Origin: Methylotenera sp.
GTDB lineage: Bacteria; Pseudomonadota; Gammaproteobacteria; Burkholderiales; Methylophilaceae
Direction: 5' to 3'
Assembly (NCBI GenBank): GCA_021732365.1
Contig: JAKFVD010000017.1
Coordinates: 186,001-250,000 of the forward strand
DNA: 64,000 bases
A program made the translations under genes and the position numbers. Positions 26,078 through 37,095 of the stretch are shown here, piece by piece. Positions within the stretch are counted from its first letter, which is position 1; each line of letters opens with the position of its first letter. Below the pieces are notes generated by a model. The model was not told the origin of the DNA, ran no database searches, and saw only the letters and a program-made list of their open reading frames with translations.

Positions 26078-28102
26078 TTATGGGCTAGTCGTCTGTAGCT
26101 CAATCGTACTTGAATCGTTTATTGTATTTGGATTGGTCAAATTTGCACTGTTTAGTTCCGCGCCATCGCTATAGGCAGATGAAACAGTAGCTGCTTTACC
26201 TGGAACGATACCCAAACGTTGTTTTAAAGTGATGGGTTTTAGCCCTAATTGATGTGCATATAAGTGCGCATTAGCCATCACTTTTTGTACGTAGGTACGG
26301 GTTTCACTAAATGGGATTGTCTCTGCATAAATAGCGCCTTCTAGTGGCTCATCAGCCATCCATTTTTTTGCGCGGCTTGGTCCTGCATTATAAGCCGCAG
26401 TCGCCATCACCGTCTGGCCGTTCATCAGTTCAAGCGTATAGCGTAAATAATAGGTACCCAAGGCAATATTCGTTTCTAATTCATGAATCATGCCGTGATG
26501 GTAATCGTCGATACCCGCTTTGCCCGCTATCCATTTTGCCGTAGCTGGCATCAATTGCATTAAGCCAGAGGCGCCCACACCTGATTTTGCAGAATCTATA
26601 AATCGACTTTCTTGTCGCGTAATGCCATAAACCCATGCTTCATCAATGGCTTGCTCACTGGCGGCAGGTTTCATTATATTTCTATAAGGTGTTGGATAGC
26701 GCAAAGCAAAATCATGCATTTCGGTAGTTTTATCGGCGGTAATAATGGCCAAGTCATGCCAGTTTTTGCGCTCGGCAAACTCTGCGGCCGCTAGCAACTG
26801 GCTATCATCAAACGCTTTGGTAGCAAATGCCCATTCGGCTTTTGATTCCCATTTAAAATCTAATCGCTGTAGTGCAACTGCACGCTGAATGCCAGGTATA
26901 TCGGCAAATGCCTGCACCGCCTCTTCTGTAGCTTTGTGCGTGGCAAGCGGCGCAGTCAGAAAACCCTCTAATTCATCCTGCGCCAGCCAGCCGTAAAAGT
27001 GTCGTTCAGCTGAGAGCTTAGCCAGCAAGGTGTTGGCTTCTAATGTTTGTTTTTGTGTTTTTAAAGCACGCGCTTTCCAATAGCGCCAAGCGCCTTCCTC
27101 TGCTTGGCCTGCGTCCATCTTTGATATCACTGCAACAACAGTAGGCCAATTTTTATTACGCAGAGCAGCGCGCGCATACCATGCAAGTTGCTCTTTACTT
27201 AAAGTTTCGCCTGCTAATTTAAACCAATCTAAAGCCTGCCACTCATGACGCTGCGCCGCATACAAAGCTAGCCTGCCGTAAAAAGCCTTTTTGTCTTCTG
27301 CCTGCATGGCAGATTCGACTTTGTTAAACAGACTTATCGCCTGTAAAGAATTTGTTTTTGCCACACGGCTTAGCGCCATTAAATTCAACTCTCGCCCTAA
27401 ACGGGTTTTAAATGAAATGGTCTTTTTTGCCAGTACATCGCTTGGATTAACATTCACTTTATCGATTAACTTAAGCTGGCTTGGCTCATAGCTTTTGCTA
27501 CGCTTAAGAATCCCTTTGGCTAAAGTAATACGGCTATCGTTTAAGGCCAATCTAAATCTAGCCCAAATATCTTCTTCAGTTAATACATTGGCCGCTTGCA
27601 TGCGATCAAACAAGTTATTGCAATTACTAGGCTGCTCTTTGGCTTGCAGCCATAACGGTTTTGCCGCTTCTAATGAAGTCGCATCGCCAAGTACTGCGCT
27701 TGCCTCTGCCGCATAACAGGCAACTGCAGCGTCTTCCTGCGCATAATTTGGAAGCTCAGCTGAAAAAGCAGACCAATCTTGGACTTTTGCCAGTTTTTTT
27801 AAGTATTCGCCGCGCAATCTATCGGCAAAAGGGTATTCGCTGTAAGCATTGATAAAATCAATCACCGATTGATTATCTAAGTCATTTAAATTTAAAAGAA
27901 TCAGCCAATATTCGGCATACGGCGCAAGGATATATTTCTGATGCTGTAACTGTTGCGTGTATTCAGATAGCGCAATGACATTTTTTTGATTATAGGCGGC
28001 ACGCGCCAGTAAGAATTCCTCATCGCCATTTGCTGCATAGCTGGAATTGGAAAGCGATGCGAATAGCAAAACCGCATATTTAAATAGAGAAAAATAACGC
28101 AT
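26078..28102 (-). CDS. slt: Soluble lytic murein transglycosylase
   Basis: Periplasmic exo-lytic transglycosylase cleaving the MurNAc-GlcNAc bond to give 1,6-anhydro muropeptides. 674 aa. Seen: signal peptide (FKYAVLLFASLSNSSYA), a long alpha-helical superhelix (U/L domains, residues about 30-470) and a C-terminal SLT catalytic domain with ITRQESRF (catalytic Glu), SGASGLMQLMP-type segment (GVGASGLMQLMPATAKWIA), NIALGTYYLRYTL and ATAAYNAGPSRAKKW. It sits just downstream of the dcw cluster and lpxC, consistent with cell-wall turnover. Confidence 0.94.
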   Translation of the reverse strand: MRYFSLFKYAVLLFASLSNSSYAANGDEEFLLARAAYNQKNVIALSEYTQQLQHQKYILAPYAEYWLILLNLNDLDNQSVIDFINAYSEYPFADRLRGEYLKKLAKVQDWSAFSAELPNYAQEDAAVACYAAEASAVLGDATSLEAAKPLWLQAKEQPSNCNNLFDRMQAANVLTEEDIWARFRLALNDSRITLAKGILKRSKSYEPSQLKLIDKVNVNPSDVLAKKTISFKTRLGRELNLMALSRVAKTNSLQAISLFNKVESAMQAEDKKAFYGRLALYAAQRHEWQALDWFKLAGETLSKEQLAWYARAALRNKNWPTVVAVISKMDAGQAEEGAWRYWKARALKTQKQTLEANTLLAKLSAERHFYGWLAQDELEGFLTAPLATHKATEEAVQAFADIPGIQRAVALQRLDFKWESKAEWAFATKAFDDSQLLAAAEFAERKNWHDLAIITADKTTEMHDFALRYPTPYRNIMKPAASEQAIDEAWVYGITRQESRFIDSAKSGVGASGLMQLMPATAKWIAGKAGIDDYHHGMIHELETNIALGTYYLRYTLELMNGQTVMATAAYNAGPSRAKKWMADEPLEGAIYAETIPFSETRTYVQKVMANAHLYAHQLGLKPITLKQRLGIVPGKAATVSSAYSDGAELNSANLTNPNTINDSSTIELQTTSP

Positions 28103-28111
28103 ATCGATCCG

Positions 28112-28294
28112 CTATAAGCGAATAACTCTTGTGATTAAATACAGTAGCAATACAGTCACCAACATCCAGCCTGTGTACTTAAGTAATTGTTTTAATGCGT
28201 TTAAATATTTTTGTTGGCGGCTGACCAAATACATGGCTAGTAAAACCAAGCTTGCAATAAAAACCAGAATGATTGTTAGGCGGATGATTGGCAT
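28112..28294 (-). CDS. Small two-helix membrane protein, unknown
   Basis: 60 aa. Two hydrophobic helices (LTIILVFIASLVLLAMYLV and WMLVTVLLLYLITRVI) joined by a basic, Lys/Gln-rich loop. It lies between lpxC (37 bp) and slt (9 bp) in the same direction, and the slt ribosome site overlaps its end, which supports it being translated. No family is recognised. Confidence 0.6.
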   Translation of the reverse strand: MPIIRLTIILVFIASLVLLAMYLVSRQQKYLNALKQLLKYTGWMLVTVLLLYLITRVIRL

Positions 28295-28331
28295 GGTTTC
28301 AATTACGTCAGTAAGTTTAGCTTAAATAGCT

Positions 28332-29270
28332 TTAACTAAAATGCGGCATAAGATTAGGGGTAAAAAACGCGGTTTGTTCCTGAAAGCCTTTTGGCGCTTC
28401 TTCAATATTATCAAAGGTCGCAAATTCCCAAGCATCGGCATCGGCCAGCAAGGCAATTAACAAAGCATTATTTAGCGCATGGCCCGATTTGTAAGCGGTA
28501 AAAGCACCCAATAAAGGGTGTCCTAGCATATACAAATCGCCAATGGCGTCTAACACTTTGTGCTTGGCAAACTCATCTTCGTATCGCAAACCATCGCGGT
28601 TTAAAATGCGATATTCGTCTAATACAATCGCATTATCCAGACTACCACCACGCGCTAATCCATTTGCGCGCAGGTATTCTACTTCGTGCATAAAGCCAAA
28701 CGTTCTGGCGCGGCTGATTTCTCTAATATAGCTATTATCTTTGAAATCGATTTTGACGTTGCTACCCGAATTCTCAAAAACAGGGTGTGCAAAATCAATG
28801 GTGAAATCCATTTTAAAGCCATGATAGGGCTCAAATTTCACCCACTTATCGGCTTCTTTTACTTCAATTAACTTTTTAATTCGAATAAATTTTTTAGCGG
28901 CAGGCTGCTCTACAACGCCAGCCTGCTGCAATAAATAGATAAAGGGCCCAGCGCTGCCGTCCATAATGGGAATCTCTGAAGCAGTGACTTCAATCATCAC
29001 ATTATCAACGCCCAAACCTGCCAGCGCGGACATTAAGTGCTCTACAGTGCTGACGCGCGCACCATTGTGTTCTAGGGCAGAACACATGCGCGTATCACGC
29101 ACTGCATCAGGTTGTGCTTGTATCGTCGGCGCCCCGGGCAAATCGGCGCGCTTAAATACAATGCCTGTGTCGATTGCAGCAGGCTTTAAAGTCAGCGTGA
29201 CTTTTTCACCATTATGCAAACCAACGCCAGTAGCACTAATCTGTTTTTTTAATGTTCTTTGTTTAAGCAC
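28332..29270 (-). CDS. lpxC: UDP-3-O-acyl-N-acetylglucosamine deacetylase
   Basis: Zinc amidase catalysing the first committed step of lipid A synthesis; cytosolic. 312 aa. Seen: [22 protein letters not shown] at the N-terminus, [17 protein letters not shown] with the first zinc His, and [17 protein letters not shown] with the second His and Asp, plus GSAGPF. The start is GTG, chosen because it aligns with the usual family N-terminus; its ribosome site is weak. Presence implies a lipid A outer membrane. It is the conserved last gene of the dcw cluster. Confidence 0.95.
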   Translation of the reverse strand: MLKQRTLKKQISATGVGLHNGEKVTLTLKPAAIDTGIVFKRADLPGAPTIQAQPDAVRDTRMCSALEHNGARVSTVEHLMSALAGLGVDNVMIEVTASEIPIMDGSAGPFIYLLQQAGVVEQPAAKKFIRIKKLIEVKEADKWVKFEPYHGFKMDFTIDFAHPVFENSGSNVKIDFKDNSYIREISRARTFGFMHEVEYLRANGLARGGSLDNAIVLDEYRILNRDGLRYEDEFAKHKVLDAIGDLYMLGHPLLGAFTAYKSGHALNNALLIALLADADAWEFATFDNIEEAPKGFQEQTAFFTPNLMPHFS

Positions 29271-29280
29271 TTAGTCTATT

Positions 29281-29334
29281 GCTAGCAGAAGCTAGCTGGT
29301 TCCCTTTTCTTATCTATCCTGTTTCTTATCTATC
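29281..29334. repeat. Palindrome and direct repeats in lpxC 5' region
   Basis: GCTAGC-AGAA-GCTAGC (29281-29296) is a perfect inverted repeat. Next to it, TTTCTTATCTATC occurs twice (29306-29318 and 29322-29334) at a 16-bp period. They fill the gap between the ftsZ stop and the lpxC start and may form a leader structure or processing/regulatory site. Confidence 0.5.
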
Positions 29335-29378
29335 TGGCATTTTAACAAAGCGCTAGCCGATAACAAAGCGCATGCTAA

Positions 29379-30545
29379 TTAATCTGCTTGTTTGCGTAAA
29401 AATGCTGGAATATCATATTCTTCCACACCTGACATTTTCATCGCTTCTACCTGCGCGCGGCGATTATTTTGACTGAACACCGCTGGCGCTTCATCTTCCA
29501 CTTCACCGCCCACAAATACTGGCTGACTATTGGTACCTGTCATCAATGTTGTCATCACACGTAACTCTGGCTTGGCTTGGCGACGGGCAATCGCGCCGTT
29601 TAAGCCAGTTGCTACCATTGTTACGCGCAATCTATCACCCATATTTTCATCAACAACGTTACCCACAATCACGGTTGCATCTTCTGCAGTGAACGCTTTA
29701 ATGGTGTTCATCACGTCATAGTACTCTTTCATTTTAAAGCTAGCACTAGCAGTAATGTTCACTAAAACGCCACGCGCGTTAGCTAAGTTGACGTCTTCTA
29801 ACAATGGGCTGGCAACGGCTTGTTCTGCTGCGATATTGGCGCGATTTGGGCCGCTTGCTTCAGCAGAACCCATCATCGCCATACCCATTTCACTCATTAC
29901 CGTGCGCACATCGGCAAAGTCAACGTTCACCAAACCTGGACAATTAATAATCTCGGCAATACCTGAGACAGCATTATGTAGCACGTCGTTCGCCGCGCTG
30001 AACGCTTCTGTGAAAGGTACGTCTTCACCCAACACTTCCATCAATTTTTCATTTGGAATCACAATCAATGAATCCACATGCTGTGAAAGCTCTTCTAAAC
30101 CTTCTGCCGCTACTTTGGTACGTTTGCCTTCAAACGCAAACGGCTTAGTTACTACGGCAACAGTTAGAATGCCCATTTCTTTGGCTACTTCAGCAATAAT
30201 CGGTGCAGCGCCAGTACCAGTACCACCGCCCATACCTGCTGTAATAAACAACATATCAGCGCCATCAATCATTTCTGCGATACGGTCGCGGTCTTCTAAA
30301 GCGGCATCGCGGCCCACTTCTGGCTTAGCACCTGCGCCAAGACCTTTGGTGATATCGCTACCAATTTGCAAGGTTTTAGTGGCAGAGCTTTTCTTTAACG
30401 CTTGCGCATCAGTATTGGCGCTGATGAACTCTACGCCCAATACGTTTTTGCTAATCATATGATTGATTGCGTTGCCGCCGCAACCGCCCACACCTATTAC
30501 TTTAATAACCGCTTCTTGTGAATCTTTTTCCATAATTTCAAACAT
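29379..30545 (-). CDS. ftsZ: Cell division GTPase FtsZ
   Basis: Tubulin-like GTPase forming the cytokinetic ring. 388 aa. Seen: IKVIGVGGCGGNAINHM, the tubulin signature GGGTGTGAAPI, the T3 region, NVDFADVRTVM, and the conserved C-terminal peptide EEYDIPAFLRKQAD that binds FtsA, ZipA and SlmA. AAGGAG with 8-nt spacing selects the ATG at 30545 over one four codons later. slmA, whose product acts on this tail, is in the same window. Confidence 0.97.
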   Translation of the reverse strand: MFEIMEKDSQEAVIKVIGVGGCGGNAINHMISKNVLGVEFISANTDAQALKKSSATKTLQIGSDITKGLGAGAKPEVGRDAALEDRDRIAEMIDGADMLFITAGMGGGTGTGAAPIIAEVAKEMGILTVAVVTKPFAFEGKRTKVAAEGLEELSQHVDSLIVIPNEKLMEVLGEDVPFTEAFSAANDVLHNAVSGIAEIINCPGLVNVDFADVRTVMSEMGMAMMGSAEASGPNRANIAAEQAVASPLLEDVNLANARGVLVNITASASFKMKEYYDVMNTIKAFTAEDATVIVGNVVDENMGDRLRVTMVATGLNGAIARRQAKPELRVMTTLMTGTNSQPVFVGGEVEDEAPAVFSQNNRRAQVEAMKMSGVEEYDIPAFLRKQAD

Positions 30546-30630
30546 CTCAATTTCTCCTTTTTGCCTTGATATTTGCGATTAACTTGCGTTAAACGCTGCC
30601 CTATTTCACCAACTTAATACTAAAAACTGC

Positions 30631-31869
30631 CTAAAAATTACCCTGAAACCACGACTTCATTTTTTCAAACAACCTTGTGACCGAATTTGATTCCATCTGC
30701 CCACTAATCTGACGCTCTAACTGCTGCTTGCCCATCAAAATCAAACCAACCGCCGTTGCGTAACGCGGATTGCTCACCACTTCGGATAAGCCACCTACAT
30801 AACGTGGCATGCCTAGGCGTACTGGCATGTGGAAAATCTCTTCACCCAACTCAATCATGCCGCGCATCATCGCAGAGCCACCTGTAATCACGATGCCAGA
30901 GGCGATCATTTCTTCCATGCCGCTGCGGCGTAACTCTTGCAACACAAATTCATACAGCTCTACCACGCGTGGCTCAATCACTTCTGCCAGCGTTTGCACC
31001 GATAACTGGCGTGCTTCGCGGCCATCTACGCCTGGCACTTCTACGATTTCGCGCGCATCGGCTAATTGGCGTAAGGCACAACCGTGTTTAACTTTAATAT
31101 CTTCTGCCGATTGGGTTGGTGTGCGGAAAGCAACAGCTACGTCATTGGTGATTTGGTCACCCGCAATCGGTATGACGGCTGTGTGACGTATAGATCCGTT
31201 TTTAAACACGGCAATATCGGTTGTGCCGCCACCGATATCCACAATGCAAACGCCTAAATCTTTTTCATCATCGGTCAGCACAGCTACGCTGGATGCCAAT
31301 GGCTGTAAAATCAAATCGCTGACTTCTAAACCACAACGCTTAATGCACTTAACGATATTCTGTGCTGCGGCTACTGCGCCAGTCACGATATGCACTTTGG
31401 CCTCTAATTTCATGCCGCTCATACCCAACGGGTCGCGCACGTCGTCCTGGCCATCGATAATAAATTCTTGCGTCAGGATATGCAGTATTTGCTGATCAGC
31501 TGGCAAAGCAATCGCGCGCGCCGTTTCTACCACGCGGTCAATATCCATTTGCGTCACTTCGGCCTCTTTAATTTTGACCATGCCGTGCGAGTTAAGGCTT
31601 TTAATATGGCTACCTGCAATGCCTGTAAACACCGCATTAATTTTGCAATCCGCCATCAATTCCGCCTCTTCAATCGAGCGCTGAATCGCCTGCATAGTGG
31701 AATCAATATTAATCACCACGCCTTTTTTTAAGCCGCGCGACACGTGCTGACCAAGGCCAATAACCTTTAATGTGCCCTCTGGCAGTAACTCGGCCACAAT
31801 AGTCACAATCTTAGATGTGCCGATATCTAACCCCACAATTAGGTTTTTATCTTCACGAACCTTACTCAT
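30631..31869 (-). CDS. ftsA: Cell division protein FtsA
   Basis: Actin-like ATPase that anchors FtsZ to the membrane and recruits the divisome. 412 aa. Seen: NLIVGLDIGTSKIVTIVAE (phosphate 1), VCIVDIGGGTTDIAVF (phosphate 2), ASGIVITGGSAMM (adenosine motif) and a C-terminal amphipathic membrane-targeting helix (VTRLFEKMKSWFQGNF). It lies between ftsQ and ftsZ as usual; 85 bp before ftsZ leave space for an ftsZ promoter. Confidence 0.96.
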   Translation of the reverse strand: MSKVREDKNLIVGLDIGTSKIVTIVAELLPEGTLKVIGLGQHVSRGLKKGVVINIDSTMQAIQRSIEEAELMADCKINAVFTGIAGSHIKSLNSHGMVKIKEAEVTQMDIDRVVETARAIALPADQQILHILTQEFIIDGQDDVRDPLGMSGMKLEAKVHIVTGAVAAAQNIVKCIKRCGLEVSDLILQPLASSVAVLTDDEKDLGVCIVDIGGGTTDIAVFKNGSIRHTAVIPIAGDQITNDVAVAFRTPTQSAEDIKVKHGCALRQLADAREIVEVPGVDGREARQLSVQTLAEVIEPRVVELYEFVLQELRRSGMEEMIASGIVITGGSAMMRGMIELGEEIFHMPVRLGMPRYVGGLSEVVSNPRYATAVGLILMGKQQLERQISGQMESNSVTRLFEKMKSWFQGNF

Positions 31870-31902
31870 TATTTACTCCCTTTTTCATTTTTAACCCTTA
31901 GC

Positions 31903-32745
31903 CTAAACCCTAGCCGATGTGGCAGGAGCCATTGTTACTGGCTTTGCTTTAGTCGCTACGGGCACTGGTTTAATCAGTGCTGGTTTAATCGGCACTGCTT
32001 TAATTGGCAATTCTTTAGCTGGTATTTGTTTTGCAGATATCGCTTTTAAGCCTGCAGGCTTGCGCACGGCAAAGCCATTTGGGTAACGCAAATCAGCATA
32101 AGCCACTTGTACATTTAGCTGACTAAGCGTGGATTGATACGCGCCTGCAAATTTGTTTAAGCGCGCATCCATATCAACACGACCCAACGCAATCAATAAA
32201 CCTTTATCGGTTTTAATCTCCCAAGAACGGCGCGGCGATAAGGTGACTTGCGCGATTTTGATATTGGCTTGATTCAAAATCTTGCTGTAATTGCCGTAGC
32301 TTTTAGTCACTTCCATCACACCGTCGCCTGGGACATAAAACACAGGCAATTCGGCATCCGTAGCGGCCTGAAACAATTCACCGTGCGTATTCACCAAGGC
32401 GATATTGCCCCAGCGTGCCAGTGCCTGATGTTCTTCAATGGCCACTTCTAGCTTATCTGGCCAGCGACGGCGCACACTCACTTCGCGCGCCCAAGGTAGC
32501 TTTTGAAATGCATCACGCGCTTTTACTAAATCCAACGTAAAAAAGTTACCTTTCAAATGTTTAGCCACAATCAATTTGATTTGCTCACGATTTACATGCG
32601 CTAACTGCCCATCAATTTTCACTTCGCGTAGCGGAAAAATAGGCAAATGCACAACTACAAACACCAAGGCGTACAGCATCAACACCACTGAGATGGCGTA
32701 TAGTAAATTGGCAAACCAATTGAGTAGGCGGGGTTTATCCCACAT
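31903..32745 (-). CDS. ftsQ: Cell division protein FtsQ with Lys/Pro-rich tail
   Basis: Bitopic inner-membrane divisome protein linking early and late components. 280 aa. Seen: short cytosolic N-terminus, one transmembrane helix ([20 protein letters not shown]), the POTRA domain starting [18 protein letters not shown], then the FtsQ beta domain ([19 protein letters not shown]). Odd: after the usual C-terminus ([11 protein letters not shown]) there is a roughly 40-residue tail of [15 protein letters not shown]-like repeats rich in Lys, Pro, Ala. Overlaps the ddl stop by 11 bp. Confidence 0.94.
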   Translation of the reverse strand: MWDKPRLLNWFANLLYAISVVLMLYALVFVVVHLPIFPLREVKIDGQLAHVNREQIKLIVAKHLKGNFFTLDLVKARDAFQKLPWAREVSVRRRWPDKLEVAIEEHQALARWGNIALVNTHGELFQAATDAELPVFYVPGDGVMEVTKSYGNYSKILNQANIKIAQVTLSPRRSWEIKTDKGLLIALGRVDMDARLNKFAGAYQSTLSQLNVQVAYADLRYPNGFAVRKPAGLKAISAKQIPAKELPIKAVPIKPALIKPVPVATKAKPVTMAPATSARV

Positions 32746-33682
32746 TTATATGTGCCTTATTATTATCACTAAGTGTCATGCTTAAAATTTTCACTACTAA
32801 TTCGTCAAAACTGAGACCTGCAGCTTTTGCGGCCATTGGCACCAAGCTATGGTCTGTCATGCCCGGGCTGGTGTTTACTTCTAAAAAGTAATGTGCTTGC
32901 TCTTTATTTTCTTGTGCTTCATCCATTAAAAAATCCACCCTACCCCAACCACTGCAACCAATGGCGCGGAATGCTTGCAAAGCCTCTTGCTGAATGAGCG
33001 CTTCTTTTTCTGTGCTTAATCCACATGGGCAGCGATATTCTGTGTCATCGCGTAAATATTTGGCTTCAAAATCATAAAATTCATTTTTAGGCACGATTCT
33101 AATAATGGGTAATGCTTCATCACCTAAAATGCCTACTGTGTATTCACCACCACACACAAATTGCTCTGCAATCACCAGTGGGTCAGCTTTTGCTGCCAGT
33201 TCATAAGCCGCTTTTAATCCGCCAGCTGTTTTCACTTTACTAATGCCAATGCTAGAGCCTTCATTGGCTGGTTTTACAAACAGCGGCAAGCCCAGTTTTT
33301 TCTCAATTGCTGCAAAATCGCTATTTGCAGTCACTACTTCAAAATCTGGTGTAGCAACACCAACAGCGCGCCACATTAATTTGGTGCGCCATTTATCCAT
33401 ACCTAAGCTAGACGCCATCACACCGCTACCTGTGAATGGAATATCCATTAATTCCAGCGCACCTTGAATCGTGCCATCTTCGCCATAGCGGCCATGCAGC
33501 GAAATAAAGGCGCGATCAAATTGGCTTAATTGACTCAAGGCTTCTGTTGCAGGGTCAAACGCGACTGCATCCACACCTTGGCGTTTTAGTGCTGCCAGCA
33601 CCGCTGAGCCGCTTTTAATTGACACTTCGCGCTCGCCTGATTTGCCGCCAAATAAAACGGCTACTTTTCCAAATTTATTCAT
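32735..33682 (-). CDS. ddl: D-alanine--D-alanine ligase
   Basis: ATP-grasp enzyme making D-Ala-D-Ala for peptidoglycan precursors. 315 aa. Seen: [19 protein letters not shown], the [16 protein letters not shown] block, [31 protein letters not shown], and metal-binding [15 protein letters not shown] place the start at the ATG 33682, which has GGTGAG 7 nt upstream, rather than the GTG four codons earlier; it overlaps the murB stop by 8 bp. Confidence 0.95.
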   Translation of the reverse strand: MNKFGKVAVLFGGKSGEREVSIKSGSAVLAALKRQGVDAVAFDPATEALSQLSQFDRAFISLHGRYGEDGTIQGALELMDIPFTGSGVMASSLGMDKWRTKLMWRAVGVATPDFEVVTANSDFAAIEKKLGLPLFVKPANEGSSIGISKVKTAGGLKAAYELAAKADPLVIAEQFVCGGEYTVGILGDEALPIIRIVPKNEFYDFEAKYLRDDTEYRCPCGLSTEKEALIQQEALQAFRAIGCSGWGRVDFLMDEAQENKEQAHYFLEVNTSPGMTDHSLVPMAAKAAGLSFDELVVKILSMTLSDNNKAHINVG

Positions 33683-34574
33683 TGCTGTACTCACCGATTA
33701 CCCTTACCTCTTGTTGTAGTGCTACGCCTTGCTTCTGCAAAACCACGTCTTTCATGTGCCTAATTAATAATTCAATATCCAGTGCCGTACACTCACCCAC
33801 ATTCACAATAAAATTGGCATGTTTAGGCGACACTTGCGCACCACCGATTTGGTAGCCCTTTAAACCACTGGCTTCAATCAATCTTGCCGCAAAATCGCCA
33901 TGCGGGTTTCTAAAAGTAGAGCCTGCGCTAGGCAAATTAAGCGGCTGACTAGCCAAGCGGGTTGCCAATAAGTTTTTAATCTTTCTGAGCGATTCATTAA
34001 TTTCACCCGCTTCCAGCTCAAACCATGCGCCCAAAAACCATTCATCTGGCACTGGCATTTCCACATGGCGATAACTGGCAATAAACTCCGAAGCATTACG
34101 CACATGCGTCATGCCGCTGCGGTCAATCGTCAATACTTGATGCACGATATTCCAAGTTTCAGAGCCGTAACAACCTGCATTCATCGCCAGCGCACCACCA
34201 ACCGTACCCGGAATGCCAGCCATAAATTCAGCACCCTCTTTTGCATTATTAGCACTAAATCGCGCCAATTTCCCGCAAGTCACACCCGCTTCGGCGTAGA
34301 TGTATTGACCATCCATACGCAAATCATTTAAGGCTTGATGCATGACAACAACAGTGCCGCGCACACCGCCATCGCGCACTAATAAATTACTGCCCAAACC
34401 CATAAAAACAATCGGTTCTGCATGGTCTAGCGTTTGCAGAAAACCCTGTAAATCGTTCAAACTTTCTGCAATAAACACACGGTCAGCCCGACCGCCCACA
34501 CGCCAGCTGGTGTAACGTGCCAATGGCTCGTTTTTCAGCAGTTGCGATTTCGCTTGTTGGCTGGCTTGCGTCAT
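33675..34574 (-). CDS. murB: UDP-N-acetylenolpyruvoylglucosamine reductase
   Basis: FAD-dependent reductase forming UDP-MurNAc. 299 aa, the shorter form rather than the about 340-aa E. coli form. Seen: [13 protein letters not shown], the FAD-binding [27 protein letters not shown], and [10 protein letters not shown] with the catalytic Ser. Its ATG overlaps the murC stop (TAATG), indicating coupled translation. Confidence 0.95.
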   Translation of the reverse strand: MTQASQQAKSQLLKNEPLARYTSWRVGGRADRVFIAESLNDLQGFLQTLDHAEPIVFMGLGSNLLVRDGGVRGTVVVMHQALNDLRMDGQYIYAEAGVTCGKLARFSANNAKEGAEFMAGIPGTVGGALAMNAGCYGSETWNIVHQVLTIDRSGMTHVRNASEFIASYRHVEMPVPDEWFLGAWFELEAGEINESLRKIKNLLATRLASQPLNLPSAGSTFRNPHGDFAARLIEASGLKGYQIGGAQVSPKHANFIVNVGECTALDIELLIRHMKDVVLQKQGVALQQEVRVIGEYSNE

Positions 34575-36007
34575 TAACTGACCAACTCCTTATTTTGCGC
34601 AGTCGCTTGTTCTTTGGTTTTTGCGGCGACCTGCCCAATTGAGCCAGCGCCCATTACAATCACTACATCGCCCGCTTTAACCACGCTTAAAATAGCTGCT
34701 GGCAACTCATCTGTCGTTTCTACAAATTGCGGCTCTACTTTGCCAGCCAAACGGATTGAGCGAATTAAGCTGCGTGTATCTGCTGCTACAATCGGCGTTT
34801 CGCCTGCTGAATACACTTCAGTCAGCAATACTGCATCGGCGGTAGAAAGCACACGTACAAAATCCTCAAAACAATCTCTTGTTCTTGTATATCGGTGCGG
34901 CTGAAACGCCATCACTAAGCGCCTATCTGGGAAAGCACCGCGCGCTGCAGCAATTACCGCTTGCATCTCAACTGGGTGATGCCCGTAATCGTCGATTAGC
35001 GTAAATGAGCCGCCAGTTTTTACGTCTGTTGGCTTGATGGCAATTTCGCCATAGCGCTCAAAACGTCTGCCCACACCTTTAAATTCAGCCAATGCTTTAA
35101 TAATCGCGGCATCGCTCACATTTAATTCGCTGGCAATTGCAATTGCTGCCAAAGCGTTCAACACATAATGGTTGCCTGGCAAATTAAGCGTCACATCAAA
35201 TGTGGTCGTCACGCCATTAATGCGCTCAACCGTAAAATGCATTTGGCCGTTATCGGCACGCACGTTTTTGGCACGAATGCGCGCATCTTCACTCATGCCA
35301 TAGGTCATGATTGGTTTAGTGATGCGCGGTAATATTTCGCGGATATTCGCATCATCGATACACACCACCGCCATGCCCCAAAAAGGTAATTGCTGCAAAA
35401 ATTCCACAAACGCGCTTTTAAGTTTTTCAAAGCTGTGCTCATAGGTATCCATATGGTCTTGGTCGATATTGGTGACCACTGCCATTACGGGTGTTAAGTG
35501 CAAGAATGAAGCATCCGATTCGTCTGCCTCTGCCACAATATATTCGCCCGTACCCAAACGCGCATTGGCGCTGGCGGCCTCTAATTTGCCACCAATTACA
35601 AAGGTCGGGTCCATACCCGCTTCATTTAAAATGCTGGCGATTAAGCTGGTAGTAGTAGTTTTGCCATGCGTACCCGCTACCGCAATACCTTGCCTAAAGC
35701 GCATCAATTCAGCCAGCATCAAGGCTCGCGGCACTACTGGGATATTTTTCGCGCGCGCTGCAATCACTTCTGGATTCGCTTCGTTTACTGCACTGGAAAC
35801 CACGACTACATCTGCATTCTTTAGGTTTTCTGTAGCATGACCTTGATACACCGTTGCACCAAAGCCTGCCAAGCGCTTGGTCGTAGCGTTGCTGGCTAAA
35901 TCAGAGCCTGACACTTGAAAATCCAGATTGATTAACACCTCAGCAATGCCGCTCATGCCTGCACCACCGATACCAATAAAATGGATATTCTTTACTTTGT
36001 GTTTCAT
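34574..36007 (-). CDS. murC: UDP-N-acetylmuramate--L-alanine ligase
   Basis: ATP-dependent addition of L-Ala to UDP-MurNAc. 477 aa. Seen: [19 protein letters not shown]-loop [40 protein letters not shown], and a C-terminal domain with [13 protein letters not shown]. The ATG at 36007 is preceded by GGAG with 8-nt spacing and overlaps the murG stop as ATGA; the longer in-frame start lies inside murG. Confidence 0.96.
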   Translation of the reverse strand: MKHKVKNIHFIGIGGAGMSGIAEVLINLDFQVSGSDLASNATTKRLAGFGATVYQGHATENLKNADVVVVSSAVNEANPEVIAARAKNIPVVPRALMLAELMRFRQGIAVAGTHGKTTTTSLIASILNEAGMDPTFVIGGKLEAASANARLGTGEYIVAEADESDASFLHLTPVMAVVTNIDQDHMDTYEHSFEKLKSAFVEFLQQLPFWGMAVVCIDDANIREILPRITKPIMTYGMSEDARIRAKNVRADNGQMHFTVERINGVTTTFDVTLNLPGNHYVLNALAAIAIASELNVSDAAIIKALAEFKGVGRRFERYGEIAIKPTDVKTGGSFTLIDDYGHHPVEMQAVIAAARGAFPDRRLVMAFQPHRYTRTRDCFEDFVRVLSTADAVLLTEVYSAGETPIVAADTRSLIRSIRLAGKVEPQFVETTDELPAAILSVVKAGDVVIVMGAGSIGQVAAKTKEQATAQNKELVS

Positions 36008-37095
36008 AGCGCTAACTCCATACAAATTTTCGCAACTGTCGCCGTTGCCTCTGGTTTAGCTAATTGCTTCGCTTTAACAGCCATTTCCAAGCAAATCTCA
36101 CGCGTTAAGTTGCGTAACATTTCTGTAGCCTTTTGCACACTAAATTCGGTTTGTTGAATCAATTTTGCCGCGCCTGCATCGCTTAAATATTTTGCGTTGT
36201 AGGTTTGGTGGTCATCCACTGCATGGGGGAAAGGTACCAGAATACTAGCCACACCCACACAAGCCAATTCAGCCACAGTCAGCGCACCTGCACGGCAAAT
36301 CACGATGTCTGCCCAAGCATACATTTCGGCCATGTTATTGATAAAAGCTTTAGTATCTGCCTGCACATTAGCGGTTTGGTAATTGGCTTGCAGTGCGGCG
36401 ATATGTTTTTCACCCGCCTGATGCACAACATCAAACTGACCACTGGATAAGTTGGCTAAGGCTTTGGGTAGCACATCATTCAGTGCTGCTGCACCCAAGC
36501 TACCGCCAACTACCAGCAAATTCAGTTTGCCAGTGCGCTGAGCATATCTTTGCTCTGGTGCGATTAACTGCGTGATATCTTGCCGTACAGGATTGCCTAC
36601 CAGTACTGCCTTGTCGTCAAATGCGGATGGAAAAGCAGCCAAAGTTTTATCAGCTATCAAGCTCAGCGTTTTATTGGTTAAGCCTGCAATCGAATTTTGC
36701 TCATGAATCACCAATGGCCTGCCTAGCAATTTGGCCATTATGCCGCCAGGAAAAGCGGCAAAGCCGCCCATACCTAACACCACATCTGGCTGATACTGGC
36801 GAATTGCCGCAAAGCTTTGCTTAAAAGCGATTGCCAATTTATAAGGCAATAGCAGCCAACCTAATAATCCTTTGCCGCGCACGCCATGCATGGTGATCGT
36901 GGCTTTGCTGTAATCTTTGCCTTCTATCAATCGGTTTTCCATGCCACCTTCGGTGCACAACCACACCACATTCCAGCCATGCTCTTTTAAATAATCGGCA
37001 ACCGCCATAGCAGGGTAGACATGACCGCCAGTGCCACCTGCCATAATCATGATGGTAAATTTGCCAAACTGAGTGACTGGGCTACTAAGCATCAT
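36004..37095 (-). CDS. murG: Lipid II synthase (GlcNAc transferase) MurG
   Basis: Peripheral inner-membrane glycosyltransferase adding GlcNAc to lipid I to form lipid II. 363 aa. Seen: [66 protein letters not shown] and the donor-binding [30 protein letters not shown]. Its ATG overlaps the ftsW stop as ATGA, so it is translationally coupled. Confidence 0.96.
   Translation of the reverse strand: MMLSSPVTQFGKFTIMIMAGGTGGHVYPAMAVADYLKEHGWNVVWLCTEGGMENRLIEGKDYSKATITMHGVRGKGLLGWLLLPYKLAIAFKQSFAAIRQYQPDVVLGMGGFAAFPGGIMAKLLGRPLVIHEQNSIAGLTNKTLSLIADKTLAAFPSAFDDKAVLVGNPVRQDITQLIAPEQRYAQRTGKLNLLVVGGSLGAAALNDVLPKALANLSSGQFDVVHQAGEKHIAALQANYQTANVQADTKAFINNMAEMYAWADIVICRAGALTVAELACVGVASILVPFPHAVDDHQTYNAKYLSDAGAAKLIQQTEFSVQKATEMLRNLTREICLEMAVKAKQLAKPEATATVAKICMELAL

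Noticed and set aside
29755..30462. 235-codon open frame on the plus strand
   Set aside because: It is antisense to ftsZ, with a Ser/Ala/Pro-rich composition typical of a shadow frame.
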